Source: Planococcus maritimus
GTDB lineage: Bacteria > Bacillota > Bacilli > Bacillales_A > Planococcaceae
Assembly: GCF_001592825.1 (NCBI RefSeq)
Contig: NZ_LTZG01000011.1
Coordinates: 310,001-374,000 of the forward strand
Direction of reading: 5' to 3'
Length of the DNA: 64,000 nt
A model generated the notes under the pieces. The model saw only the letters and a program-made list of their open reading frames with translations, made no database searches and was not told the origin of the DNA. Numbering within the stretch: the stretch's first letter is position 1; the number at the start of each line of letters is the position of its first letter. Of this stretch, positions 16,072 through 24,438 are shown piece by piece. A program made the translations under genes and the position numbers.

Positions 16072-17553
16072 ATGACAAAACGCGTATTGGTCGTCGGCGC
16101 CGGCATCGGCGGGTTGACGGCCGGATCCTTATTGGCCAAAGAAGGCTATGACGTAACCGTGCTCGAAGCTGCGGCAGAACTCGGTGGCTGCGCCGGAAAA
16201 TACCAGCGCAAGCCGTATTTATTTCCAGTTGGCGCAACACTTGGGATGGGGCTTGAACCCGGCGGCATTCACGAACGCGTCTTCCGCCATCTCGAAAAAC
16301 CGATGAACCTCGAACCGCTCGAACGCGTGATGGAAATGGTCCATCCGGCGGGGACGTTCGTTTTTCATAAAGACCGCAGAAGGCATGTGCGGGAACTTGC
16401 CGCACAATTTCCAGAACACCGAACCAAAATCTTGTCGTTCTATGCGGAATTGTACAGAACAGCGCGCATTACCCGCACCTTGATGGGACCGCTTCCCGCA
16501 TTGCCTCCTGCTAATGCGCGGGAATGGGGAGCGCTTACGAAAGCTTTGCGTCCTGTCCATGTGCAGCTGCTGCCCAAATTCAAGATGACGCTCGGTCAAG
16601 TGTTGAAAAAGCATGGCCTCCACGAACTCGATGCGTTTCGTCATGTACTCGATGGTTTGTTGATCGACAGCATGCAGACGACGACAGAAGAGGTTTCGTA
16701 TTTGCTCGCGGCGGTAGCGCTCGACATCTACCACGAGGGTGCGTATTACGTTCCAGGCGGCCTGTATCGTTTCGCAGAAGTGATGGCCGACAGCATTAAA
16801 GAAAACGGCGGCCAGGTAAAAAAGCCCCGTACTGTGCAGACGCTTGAACACCAAAATGGCGTCTGGCATGCCAGCGACCAGCGGGGCAATACCTATGAAG
16901 CAGATGCTGTCGTCTTCAATGCGCCGATTCAGTTATTGACCGAGTTATTGCCGGTCGATTATCATCACCGCTTGAAACGCCCTTTGCAAGATGGCATCGA
17001 AACCGAAACCTGGACGACTTTGACTTTGTACTTGGCGATCGATGCGGGAAAACTCACCGAGCCGCTTCCGGAATTCCGCCAGCTTTCGAGCGGTGCGGCC
17101 ATGGACGAAGGGCATCATTTCTTCATGTCGGCTTCGCGCCCGGATGACCGGTTGCGCGCACCTGAAGGTTTCCAGACCGTGACCATCTCGACGCACTCCA
17201 GACCTCATCACTGGCAGTCGCAAGAAGAGTACGAAGCGATGCGCACCGAGCTTTCAGAGCGCATGCTCGAGTTGATCGAACAGCATATCCCAGGCTTCCG
17301 CTCCGCGATCGTCCATTTCGAAAGCGGTGCGCCGTTTGCCTGGCAGCATTATACCGGGCGGCCGAATGGCTATGTGGGCGGCTTCGCGCAAACTTTGGAT
17401 GCTGCCTTATTCAAGTCCATTTCGCATCATAGCGGCTTGCCGGAACTGTATTTGACCGGCGACCATATCTTTCCGGGCGGCGGCACGATTGGTGTCGCGG
17501 CGAGCGGCATCCATTGCGCGCGTTCGATTTCCGGAAAAGCTTTGCTGACCTAA
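16072..17553 (+). CDS. FAD-dependent phytoene desaturase-like oxidoreductase
   Basis: A 493-residue flavoprotein of the carotenoid desaturase/FAD amine-oxidase superfamily. The dinucleotide-binding fold is VLVVGAGIGGLTAGSLLAKE (residues 5-24) followed by VTVLEAAAELGGCAGKY. The C-terminal FAD motif reads YLTGDHIFPGGGTIGVAASG (about 462-481), as in CrtN, CrtP and CrtD-type enzymes. The substrate cannot be assigned: no crtM synthase or other crt gene is adjacent, and identity to classic CrtN is not obvious at the N-terminus. It may act on a carotenoid or another polyene or isoprenoid. Single gene, bounded by terminators. The ATG at 16072 is preceded by GAGGAG. Confidence 0.8.
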   Translation: MTKRVLVVGAGIGGLTAGSLLAKEGYDVTVLEAAAELGGCAGKYQRKPYLFPVGATLGMGLEPGGIHERVFRHLEKPMNLEPLERVMEMVHPAGTFVFHKDRRRHVRELAAQFPEHRTKILSFYAELYRTARITRTLMGPLPALPPANAREWGALTKALRPVHVQLLPKFKMTLGQVLKKHGLHELDAFRHVLDGLLIDSMQTTTEEVSYLLAAVALDIYHEGAYYVPGGLYRFAEVMADSIKENGGQVKKPRTVQTLEHQNGVWHASDQRGNTYEADAVVFNAPIQLLTELLPVDYHHRLKRPLQDGIETETWTTLTLYLAIDAGKLTEPLPEFRQLSSGAAMDEGHHFFMSASRPDDRLRAPEGFQTVTISTHSRPHHWQSQEEYEAMRTELSERMLELIEQHIPGFRSAIVHFESGAPFAWQHYTGRPNGYVGGFAQTLDAALFKSISHHSGLPELYLTGDHIFPGGGTIGVAASGIHCARSISGKALLT

Positions 17554-17590
17554 AAAACACCCGCCTTCCAACTCGAAGGCGGGTGTTGTG
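17552..17590. terminator. Bidirectional terminator
   Basis: Perfect 12-base stem ACACCCGCCTTC with GAAGGCGGGTGT, 6-base loop, between the convergent desaturase-like and histidine kinase genes. A run lies on the plus-strand left side. Confidence 0.88.
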
Positions 17591-17592
17591 TG

Positions 17593-18966
17593 TTATATAT
17601 CCTGTTTCGGCAAGCGGATGCTGACGTTCGTGCCCTGGCCGATGGTAGAATCGATTGCTAGCGTACCGCCGTGCAATTCGATAATTTCGCGGACAATCGA
17701 CAGGCCAATGCCAGCCCCGCCGCCTGTCCGGCTACGTCCTTTATCGGCACGATAAAAGCGTTCGGCTATATGTGGCAAATGTTCTTGCGCAATGCCTACT
17801 CCTGAATCGATGACTTCAAGCAACGCTTCTCCGTTGGCATCCGATAGCCGAACCAAAATCTCGCCTGCTGGATCGGTATAGGCGATCGCATTATCGAGCA
17901 AGTTGATGAGCACTTGCAGGAGCCGGTCGCCATCGCCCTTGATCAATAATTCTTCGTCCAGTTCCGCTCGGACGCGGAGCTTCTTTTTGCGCCATTTCAC
18001 TTCGGTTTTTCCGGCCGCTTCCCGGACGATTTCAGCCAAAGCGAGCAATTCGCTCTTCAATTGCCCGGTGCCGCCTTCAAGCCTCGTTAAATCGAGCAAT
18101 TGATTGACGAGCCGCTCCATACGTTCCGATTCGCTGTACACAATCGCGGCGATTTCCGCCTGGTCATCAGCAGGCTGTTGGAGCAGTTCGCTATAGCCTT
18201 TAATATAGCTGAGCGGCGTCCGTAATTCGTGCGAGACGTTTTGCAGAAATTCGCGTTTATCGTCGTCTTGCGCTTGGATTGAAGCGGCCATCTTCTCAAA
18301 TGAACGCGCCAGCTCCCCGACTTCATTATCGGCCGTGACGCCTGTGCTTCCTTCGAAATGTCCTACAGCCATGCGTTCGGCAGAAGCTTCGAGTGCTTCA
18401 AGAGGTGCGGTGTAGTCGATTTGAATTTGCCGACGGATCAGCAATAACACACCGAGCGCCAAGATCCCCGCTGTTAGGAGCACCGGCAAAACATTGAGGA
18501 ACGCCTGCAATAAATCGGATACCGGCCGGTAAACCAGCGCAACGGCCGTCAATTCACTGCCAGTGAGCACCGGTACCGCAGCACCGATCAAATCCGAACC
18601 GAGGTAGGCATTCTGGCGTTCGATGATGACCGTCTCTCCTTGTGACAAACGCTCGCGCTCCCTGAATGTGATGACGACATCTTCTTCAGGCGCCTGCAGC
18701 GGCAATGCCGAGCCGAGCACCATCGGATCGTCAACGGTCACCGCATCCAATCCCGCTTCATCCAAAAATGAATGGATGGCATCAAGCGATTGCCCGTCGT
18801 TTTGATAGGTATTTGCCAATGCCTCCGCCATCTCCACGAGTTGTGTGCGTTCGCTATCGACATAGACTGCCTCGTATACCGAAATCGCTGCAAAGGCCAA
18901 AAGCGCAAGACCCGCAGCACTAATGCCGGCGAACAACCACCATAGTTTCGCATTGATGCCCGTCAT
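17593..18966 (-). CDS. Sensor histidine kinase (BaeS/PhoR type)
   Basis: A 457-residue membrane kinase. Transmembrane helix 1 spans residues 10-30, an extracellular sensor domain of about 120 residues follows, helix 2 is at about 153-177 and a HAMP linker leads to the HisKA domain. The phosphoacceptor is His246 in NVSHELRTPLSY. The HATPase domain has the N box (LLDNAIAY), G1 (DSGVGI) and G2 (GGAGIGLSIV). It overlaps the response regulator gene by 4 bases (ATGA). The signal is unknown; the co-transcribed lipoprotein may take part in sensing. Confidence 0.92.
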   Translation of the reverse strand: MTGINAKLWWLFAGISAAGLALLAFAAISVYEAVYVDSERTQLVEMAEALANTYQNDGQSLDAIHSFLDEAGLDAVTVDDPMVLGSALPLQAPEEDVVITFRERERLSQGETVIIERQNAYLGSDLIGAAVPVLTGSELTAVALVYRPVSDLLQAFLNVLPVLLTAGILALGVLLLIRRQIQIDYTAPLEALEASAERMAVGHFEGSTGVTADNEVGELARSFEKMAASIQAQDDDKREFLQNVSHELRTPLSYIKGYSELLQQPADDQAEIAAIVYSESERMERLVNQLLDLTRLEGGTGQLKSELLALAEIVREAAGKTEVKWRKKKLRVRAELDEELLIKGDGDRLLQVLINLLDNAIAYTDPAGEILVRLSDANGEALLEVIDSGVGIAQEHLPHIAERFYRADKGRSRTGGGAGIGLSIVREIIELHGGTLAIDSTIGQGTNVSIRLPKQDI

Positions 18967-19640
18967 TCCGCCACCACCTTATAGCCGAGGCCCCACACCG
19001 TCTCGATCGCAGAACCGGCATCGCCGAGCTTGATGCGTAAAGTCTTGATGTGGGTGTCCACGGTGCGTGTCGTGACATTCAAGGCTTGCTCGCCCCATAA
19101 CTTTTCCATCAATTGCTCGCGTGAGAATACTTGCCCGGTATGCGCCAAAAATAAGGCCAATAAATCAAATTCCTTGCGGGTGAGCGTGACCCCCTTGCCA
19201 TCCGCCGTCACTTGGCGCATGGCTTCATTCAATTCAATGCGGCCATTGCTCAGAACCGGCTCCGGTTTAAAAGACGCCCCTTTTGTGCGCCTCAAAATCG
19301 CTTCGATGCGCGCGAGCAATTCGCCGCGGCTGAACGGCTTGATCAAATAATCATCGGCGCCGGCACGCAGCCCTTTGATTTTATCGGCTTCGCTGCCGGC
19401 AATCGCCGTCAGCATCAAAATCGGCACCTCCGAAAACTCCCTCACCCGTCGGCATATCGTAAAGCCGTCCTGCCCGGCCATCATGATATCCAAAATGACA
19501 AAGTCGACAGTCTCTGATCGGATTTTCTCGATGCCCAATTCGCCAGTCGGCGCCTGTAAGACCGAATAACCGGCATCCTTTAATGTCCGTGAAAGCAAAT
19601 CGCGCATCGTCTGTTCATCGTCGATTACGAGAATGTTCAT
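18963..19640 (-). CDS. OmpR-family response regulator
   Basis: A 225-residue two-component regulator. The receiver domain has the acidic pocket at IDDEQ, the phosphorylated Asp51 in FVILDIMMAGQDG, and Lys in LIKPFSRGEL. The C-terminal winged helix-turn-helix reads LTRKEFDLLALFLAHTGQVFSRE and VTTRTVDTHIKTLRIKLG. It overlaps the lipoprotein gene upstream and the kinase gene downstream by 4 bases each. It probably binds upstream of its own operon, but I could not identify a clear direct repeat. Confidence 0.93.
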   Translation of the reverse strand: MNILVIDDEQTMRDLLSRTLKDAGYSVLQAPTGELGIEKIRSETVDFVILDIMMAGQDGFTICRRVREFSEVPILMLTAIAGSEADKIKGLRAGADDYLIKPFSRGELLARIEAILRRTKGASFKPEPVLSNGRIELNEAMRQVTADGKGVTLTRKEFDLLALFLAHTGQVFSREQLMEKLWGEQALNVTTRTVDTHIKTLRIKLGDAGSAIETVWGLGYKVVAE

Positions 19641-20590
19641 CGCTGTGCCTCCCTTACAGCCAGTGCGTGCGGACCCGAGGATACAGGGATTTCGGATAGC
19701 TTTTCGAAGTCATCCGTATCGATGACCGTGATGATGTCGCCGTCAAGACTGCTGATGTATAAGCGGCTGTCGGAGAGCGCGCCATAATACGGATTGCCCG
19801 CGACAGAAAGCCTGCCTTGTTCTTCAAGATCCTCATCGAGCGCGACGACTTCGTGCGAACCGTGGTTCAAAACGTAAAAGGCATCTTCGCCTGACAGCAC
19901 GTCAATCGGCATCAAGCCGACTTCGATGCGCTCCGTTATTTTTTCATCTGCCAGCGAATAACGGACCACTTCCCGGTTCAATTCACCGTTCGGACCATGC
20001 CCGCCAACCAATAATTGGCCATCCGTATAGGCGATTCCGTTTGGCCGGTCGATGATGTGGTGGCTCTCCGTGATGTCCAATGTTTTCGGATCCAATGCTT
20101 GCACGCTGTGGCCGTAGACATTCGCGACAAAGATTTGGCCATCTCCGTACGCCAAGCTTTGCGGATGTTCATCCGTTTCGGCTATTGCTTCGACCGCAAA
20201 TGGCTCGACTGAAATTCTCGACACGCGGTCTTCTGTCGCGTGCGCCGCGTACAACTCGCCGTCCACTTCTAAAAGTTTCGAAATGCCCAGGCCGACTTCT
20301 CCTATGGCTTCAAGCGCTTGCGTCTCGAAATCGAATGCGTACAATTGCTCTTCTTCTACTGACGACAACACGAGCCGACCGTTGACCATCGCCATGTCCG
20401 ACGCGATAAACGGCAATTCCAATTCCCCGATGATGTCTTCAGAATCTGCATCGATAATCGTTAACAGCGGCTGCTTTAAATGCGCCACGACAATCAGCTC
20501 TCCCCCGTCATCCGGAAACACATATAATTCTTTCTCCGTACAGCCCGCAAGCAATGCCACCAGCAACAGCCCGGCGATCCAACGCTTCAT
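19637..20590 (-). CDS. Lipoprotein with YVTN/YncE-like beta-propeller
   Basis: A 317-residue exported lipoprotein. The signal sequence ends in a lipobox (LLVALLAGC, Cys near residue 17). The mature part shows repeated short blades of the type 'DxxTLDITESHHI', 'NGIAYTDGQLLVGGHG', 'PHALAVREAQR', consistent with a seven-bladed propeller of the YncE/cytochrome d1-like class. Being the first gene of an operon with a response regulator and kinase (4-base overlap) suggests a sensory or accessory role at the outer face of the membrane. No catalytic residues are recognisable. Confidence 0.8.
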   Translation of the reverse strand: MKRWIAGLLLVALLAGCTEKELYVFPDDGGELIVVAHLKQPLLTIIDADSEDIIGELELPFIASDMAMVNGRLVLSSVEEEQLYAFDFETQALEAIGEVGLGISKLLEVDGELYAAHATEDRVSRISVEPFAVEAIAETDEHPQSLAYGDGQIFVANVYGHSVQALDPKTLDITESHHIIDRPNGIAYTDGQLLVGGHGPNGELNREVVRYSLADEKITERIEVGLMPIDVLSGEDAFYVLNHGSHEVVALDEDLEEQGRLSVAGNPYYGALSDSRLYISSLDGDIITVIDTDDFEKLSEIPVSSGPHALAVREAQR

Positions 20591-20671
20591 AATCCCTCAC
20601 CCTTTTTCAATTGCTGATGAAAGTATACACCGAAATTGTGAAATCCATTTGAAATCCGTCCTGTAGACAGT

Positions 20672-20701
20672 AAAAAACCGGAAGGCACGCCTTCCGGTTT
20701 A
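20672..20701 (-). terminator. Terminator of the BNR-type lipoprotein gene
   Basis: AAACCGGAAGG with CCTTCCGGTTT, 4-base loop, followed by TTTTTT on the minus strand. It separates the upstream lipoprotein gene from the lipoprotein-RR-HK operon. Confidence 0.9.
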
Positions 20702-20705
20702 AGCA

Positions 20706-21689
20706 TTATTGCTGCACTTGCCCCGCATTTAACATTTGTGTCCAGTTGTCACCAGCGTCCTGTGTCATCCAAGCATGGCCTTTGGCTGTATAAATCGCCA
20801 GCTGCTCCGGCTTTTTTGGATACTGCGCGATGTAAACAACGCCGTCTTCAGTCATGTCCGGCAAGGAAATTTCCTGCTCATCCCCTGACAGGTCACGTTT
20901 CACGAGTTTCGCGTCTTCACTATATGTGCCGTAATAAAGTGCGTCTTCACTGAAAAATGCGGCGGTCCCGAGTTCGTCTTCTGTGATGCGTGAAAAACTC
21001 TCGCCGCCGTCTTCCGACCAAAAAATTCCCTGGTTCGATGCCGCGGCGATCATCATCGAATCATCGGGATGCATCGCGAGATAGGCTACTTTCCCGTCTA
21101 AACCTTCTGCCGCTGTCTGTTGCCAGGTTTTTCCCGCATCGTCGCTCCGATGGAAGCCGGCAGCCAGTTTGGAATTCGGCTGCGGATTGAAAACGAACAA
21201 ATTGTTATTGTTGTAAGAAACGGCCATTTCATGGAAATCTGTTTCTCCTTCAAATCCAAGATCTTCGAAAGTTTCGCCTCCGTCGTCACTGCGTTTGATG
21301 CCGAGCGGGTTTTTCATGCCGGATTGCATGTCAGGATGTCCTGACGAAACAAAACCGGTTGAGGTCGCGTTAAAACCCATAAAATCATGGTATTGGTCTT
21401 CGATTTCTGTCCATTCACCACCGCGGTATACTTTTAAGCCTTCATGTGATGCGAAATACAAGCCACCGTTTTCTTCGATATAGCCCATGCCATGTACATG
21501 ATCCATGGTACCGTCGAACGGCACTTCTAGCTCCATTGCTTCACTGTCCACAGCTGTTTGTATTTCTGTTTGTTCGGTGGATTCTGCTGACTCTGGTGTC
21601 TCTTCAGATGTCTCTTGGCTCGTTTCTGCACCACATGCTGAAATGAGTAGCCCAGCTGCCATGACCGGCCATATCCAAGTTTTTTTCAT
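20706..21689 (-). CDS. Lipoprotein with sialidase-like (BNR) beta-propeller
   Basis: A 327-residue lipoprotein. The lipobox is LLISAC near residue 18, followed by a Glu/Ser/Thr-rich linker. The propeller carries several S/G-D-D-G-G/A-x-T-F/W Asp-box motifs: RSDDGGETFEDLG, RSDDAGKTWQQTA, SEDGGESFSRIT and TQDAGDNWTQML. Such proteins are often called F510_1955 family glycosyl hydrolases or sialidase-like; enzyme activity is not shown by the sequence. The start is the eighth codon of the open frame (ATG at 21687-21689), which has AGAGGAAGA upstream. It is transcribed toward the YncE-like operon but separated by a terminator. Confidence 0.82.
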   Translation of the reverse strand: MKKTWIWPVMAAGLLISACGAETSQETSEETPESAESTEQTEIQTAVDSEAMELEVPFDGTMDHVHGMGYIEENGGLYFASHEGLKVYRGGEWTEIEDQYHDFMGFNATSTGFVSSGHPDMQSGMKNPLGIKRSDDGGETFEDLGFEGETDFHEMAVSYNNNNLFVFNPQPNSKLAAGFHRSDDAGKTWQQTAAEGLDGKVAYLAMHPDDSMMIAAASNQGIFWSEDGGESFSRITEDELGTAAFFSEDALYYGTYSEDAKLVKRDLSGDEQEISLPDMTEDGVVYIAQYPKKPEQLAIYTAKGHAWMTQDAGDNWTQMLNAGQVQQ

Positions 21690-21869
21690 CGCTCGATCTT
21701 CCTCTCTCATATATTATTTCTATCCTTTCACGGCCCATGTGAAAGGTCAACTAATTGAGCAGAATGATGCAGTACTGTCACAACTTCACCGCCGATTCCT
21801 GACGCCCATTGTCCATCGCCAATACATCGTTTAGCACAAGTTCTCTTAACATCCACATCTGTCTTTACG

Positions 21870-21898
21870 TTTCAAGACAGCGATACAGGGAATACAAT
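21870..21898 (+). promoter_or_regulatory. Possible sigma-A promoter of the CDF transporter gene
   Basis: TTTCAA at 21870-21875 and TACAAT at 21893-21898 with a 17-base spacer. The -35 box is a weak match; the leader would be about 30 bases. Confidence 0.45.
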
Positions 21899-21935
21899 TG
21901 GGTAAAAATAATTTCATGAAAGGAGCTGGATCTTT

Positions 21936-22910
21936 ATGAGAGAACTGATTGGATTGCTGAAATTTGGATCTCAATCCGCTTTATGGGCCGCCATTATCAA
22001 TACCGTTGTCGCCATCATCAAAACGGCTGCCTATCTTATCACGGGAAATGTCGCGATGTTTGCCGAAATGATGCACAGTTTCGGTGATGCCGCGAACCAA
22101 TTCTTTGTTTTCATCGGTTCCGCGCTCAGCAAAAAAGAGCCAACAGAACGGTTTCCAGGCGGCTTCGGACGTTTGGTAAACCTTGTGTTGCTAGGGGCTG
22201 TCCTAGTCGTTGGGGTACTGGCCTATGAAACGATTGTCGAAGGGATTCACCATATTTCCAATGCGGTACATAGCGAGGATTGGTTCTGGTTGAATATTGG
22301 CGTACTGGGCACGGCGGCCATTCTTGAAGCATTTGTCCTCTACAAAGCGATGAAAGAAATCACGGAACATTTGCCGAAAGAACAGATCAGCGGCTTTAAG
22401 ATCATTCCGATGAGCTATAAGCACGTCAAAGAAGCAAAACCAGCCACTAAGCTGGTGTTCCTGGAAGATAACGTAGCGGTTGGAGGTGCCTTATTGGCGC
22501 TAGTGGCGATTGTCATTTCCACTTATACGCCGTTCCACAGCGCTACCGGCTATGCCTCCATTATTATCGGGGTTTCACTCGTGATCGTCGTTGGCCGCAT
22601 TTTCCTGGATAATGCAGCCGGCGTACTCGGTGTGGCAGATCTTGATTTACAGGCACGCATTGGCACGAAACTCATGGAACATCCACACATTCAGGATATT
22701 CAGGATCTCCATGCCATTAAAGAAGGAGATAGCCTTCACATCGAACTTCGCGTCGAAGTCGATTCAGCGATGACCATTGAAGAAGCAGACGATATCCGGG
22801 ATTATATCGAAGAAAAACTAAAAGAAAACATAAAAAATGTGACAGACGTCATTATCGAGTTTGATGAAGACGATGGCAAAGCCACGTGGACTAAGCCGCA
22901 GGAAAGATAA
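21936..22910 (+). CDS. Cation diffusion facilitator family transporter (ZnT9-like)
   Basis: A 324-residue divalent-metal/proton antiporter of the CDF family. The helix 2 metal site reads MFAEMMHSFGDAANQ (His and Asp four apart), which is the pattern of the SLC30A9/ZnT9-like branch. The expected helix hairpins and a C-terminal cytoplasmic ferredoxin-like domain follow (IQDIQDLHAIKEGDSLHIELRVEVD, about 250-300). The likely substrate is Zn2+ or Mn2+, and which one is uncertain. AAAGGAG lies upstream of the ATG. It stands alone on the plus strand. Confidence 0.88.
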   Translation: MRELIGLLKFGSQSALWAAIINTVVAIIKTAAYLITGNVAMFAEMMHSFGDAANQFFVFIGSALSKKEPTERFPGGFGRLVNLVLLGAVLVVGVLAYETIVEGIHHISNAVHSEDWFWLNIGVLGTAAILEAFVLYKAMKEITEHLPKEQISGFKIIPMSYKHVKEAKPATKLVFLEDNVAVGGALLALVAIVISTYTPFHSATGYASIIIGVSLVIVVGRIFLDNAAGVLGVADLDLQARIGTKLMEHPHIQDIQDLHAIKEGDSLHIELRVEVDSAMTIEEADDIRDYIEEKLKENIKNVTDVIIEFDEDDGKATWTKPQER

Positions 22911-22942
22911 GGTCGACCTACGGGAGACATTATCTTTGCGAA

Positions 22943-23014
22943 AATAATGCGCAGCATTATTGAGCAGAAGGGTTTGTGAGCGAACGCTTCTCCAAATACT
23001 TAGAGAGGTCAATA
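22943..23014 (+). repeat. Inverted-repeat copy A flanking the LLM gene
   Basis: About 70 bases that recur in inverted orientation at 24296-24370. The core (AATGCGCAGCATTATTGAGC and the following AGAAGG) differs from the other copy at one base, and similarity then declines. A short fragment of the same core (ATTGAGCAGAA) is also present near 21754. Confidence 0.7.
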
Positions 23015-23083
23015 ATTGTAGGATATAAAAAAGGTTCTCTCTTTCATAATTGAGAGTGCACTATGGACTTCTTCAACACTCTG

Positions 23084-23118
23084 AAAAGCCGCCAGGAAAA
23101 TTCCTGGCGGCTTTCTTT
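23084..23118. terminator. Bidirectional terminator
   Basis: Thirteen-base stem AAGCCGCCAGGAA with TTCCTGGCGGCTT, flanked by A and T residues; it lies between the CDF transporter and the convergent LLM oxidoreductase gene. Confidence 0.9.
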
Positions 23119-23138
23119 TGGGACATAATTTCCTACAG

Positions 23139-24140
23139 TCAATTCAACTCAAATGCATCCGCTAATAGCCGGATGGTGTTCATGCGCGCTTGATGCCCCG
23201 CGATATTCGGGATGATGGTGATTTCGTCAGCTCCGAATTGATCGGCCACCGCTTCAATCTGCTGCTTGACTTGTTCGGCTGTGCCGATGAGCATGCGGCT
23301 GCGGTTGCGCTCGACGCGTTCTTGTTCCGCTGCACTGAGACGCCGCTTCTCAGCGGTTTCAACCGACGGGTAATACGGCGGCTGGAAATCCGATTCGACA
23401 AACAAGAGCCACAAATCAAATGCTTTGGCGAGCTGTTCCGCTTGCTCTTCCGTCTCGCCGACAATGGCGAAAACAGCTAAGGCGACATGCGGCTGTTCGC
23501 GCAACTGGGACGGGACAAAGCTTTCCCGGTAGCGTTTGATCGCCTCAATGCCCGCTTGTTCCGGGCGCGCAAAATGGGCATAGGCATAAGCCATCCCCCG
23601 TTCCGCCGCAAGTTTCGCTGATCCTTCGCCCGTGCCGAGCAGCCATAATTCTGGCGCAGTTTCGGTGATCGGCGTCGCTGTTAGCTTTTGGAAACGGTGT
23701 TCATTGTCGACTTCATCGGTAAAGTATTTCTCCAAATCGATCAGCTGCTGGGCGTAAGGAACGCGCTTGCCTTTGGACTCATTGAGCGCTTGGTTGACGA
23801 GCCGAAAACTCGGCGAGCGCCCAATGCCAAGGTCGATCCGGTCCGGGTGCAGCGCTTCGAGCATGCGAAAGTTCTCCGCCACTTTATAAGCGCTGTAATG
23901 CGGCAACATGACCCCGCCTGACCCGATGCGGATGCGTTCAGTGAGCGTCGCTAAATGCATCATGAGCATTTCCGGCGAGCTGCCTGCGACTGAAAACACT
24001 TGATGGTGTTCTGCGACCCAGTAGCGTTTAAAACCGGAACGGTCGGCGAGTTTTGCCAGTTCTGCCGTTGAACGGAGCGCGGAAGCTGCCGTTTCGCCTT
24101 CATCAATCGGCGAGTAATCTAAAATATTCAAGACGGTCAT
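23139..24140 (-). CDS. LLM class flavin-dependent oxidoreductase
   Basis: A 333-residue member of the bacterial luciferase-like monooxygenase family (single-component-like, MsnO8 type). Typical sequence is present: LNILDYSPIDEGETAASALRS at the N-terminus, RYWVAEHHQVFSVAGSSPEMLMMHLA (residues 39-64), RIRIGSGGVMLPHYSAYKVAENFRMLEALHPDRIDLGIGRSPS, and the C-terminal GTAEQVKQQI. These enzymes use reduced flavin supplied by a reductase; the substrate is not predictable. AAAGGAGG lies ten bases before the ATG. The gene is bracketed by an inverted pair of 70-base repeats. Confidence 0.88.
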   Translation of the reverse strand: MTVLNILDYSPIDEGETAASALRSTAELAKLADRSGFKRYWVAEHHQVFSVAGSSPEMLMMHLATLTERIRIGSGGVMLPHYSAYKVAENFRMLEALHPDRIDLGIGRSPSFRLVNQALNESKGKRVPYAQQLIDLEKYFTDEVDNEHRFQKLTATPITETAPELWLLGTGEGSAKLAAERGMAYAYAHFARPEQAGIEAIKRYRESFVPSQLREQPHVALAVFAIVGETEEQAEQLAKAFDLWLLFVESDFQPPYYPSVETAEKRRLSAAEQERVERNRSRMLIGTAEQVKQQIEAVADQFGADEITIIPNIAGHQARMNTIRLLADAFELN

Positions 24141-24295
24141 CCGTCCGCACCTCCTTTAACTCTCTATCCTCCATCATACCACTTGAGCCCTTAGAAAAAA
24201 CGGCCCACTGATTTCATGTTGATTTTCAGATTATTGAAGAAGGAGTGACTACTTATACTCATTACATAGCAGGTACCCTTACAGACTCGAACATC

Positions 24296-24370
24296 AATGA
24301 CAAGGCCAAGTGGCTTGGAGAAGTGTCTGCCCGTAAAACCTTCTGCTCAATAATGCTGCCCATTACTTCG
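24296..24370 (-). repeat. Inverted-repeat copy B flanking the LLM gene
   Basis: Minus-strand copy of the element at 22943-23014. Read on the minus strand it contains an ATG-initiated 33-codon open frame (begins MGSIIEQKVLRADTS, ending at a TAA). In copy A the same frame stops after 10 codons. No ribosome binding site is evident, so I do not call it a gene. Confidence 0.65.
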
Positions 24371-24401
24371 GAAAGCCACATTGACGTTAATTATCCAATT
24401 C

Positions 24402-24433
24402 AAAAAACGGAGCCATGGTTTCCCTGGCTCCGT
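24402..24433 (-). terminator. metH terminator
   Basis: ACGGAGCCA with TGGCTCCGT, 9-base loop, followed by TTTTTT on the minus strand, a few bases after the metH stop codon. Confidence 0.88.
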
Positions 24434-24438
24434 TCTCT

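Noticed and set aside
15710-16405. 231-codon minus-strand frame
   Set aside because: It is antisense to the copper-storage-like gene, a terminator and the desaturase-like gene; no known motifs.
23139-24140. Idea that the LLM gene and its flanking repeats form an insertion sequence
   Set aside because: No transposase or recombinase lies between the repeats and no target duplication is visible; only the repeat pair itself is reported.
24296-24370. 33-codon frame (begins MGSIIEQKV) in inverted-repeat copy B as a gene
   Set aside because: No ribosome binding site, and the frame is broken in the other copy; kept as a repeat only.
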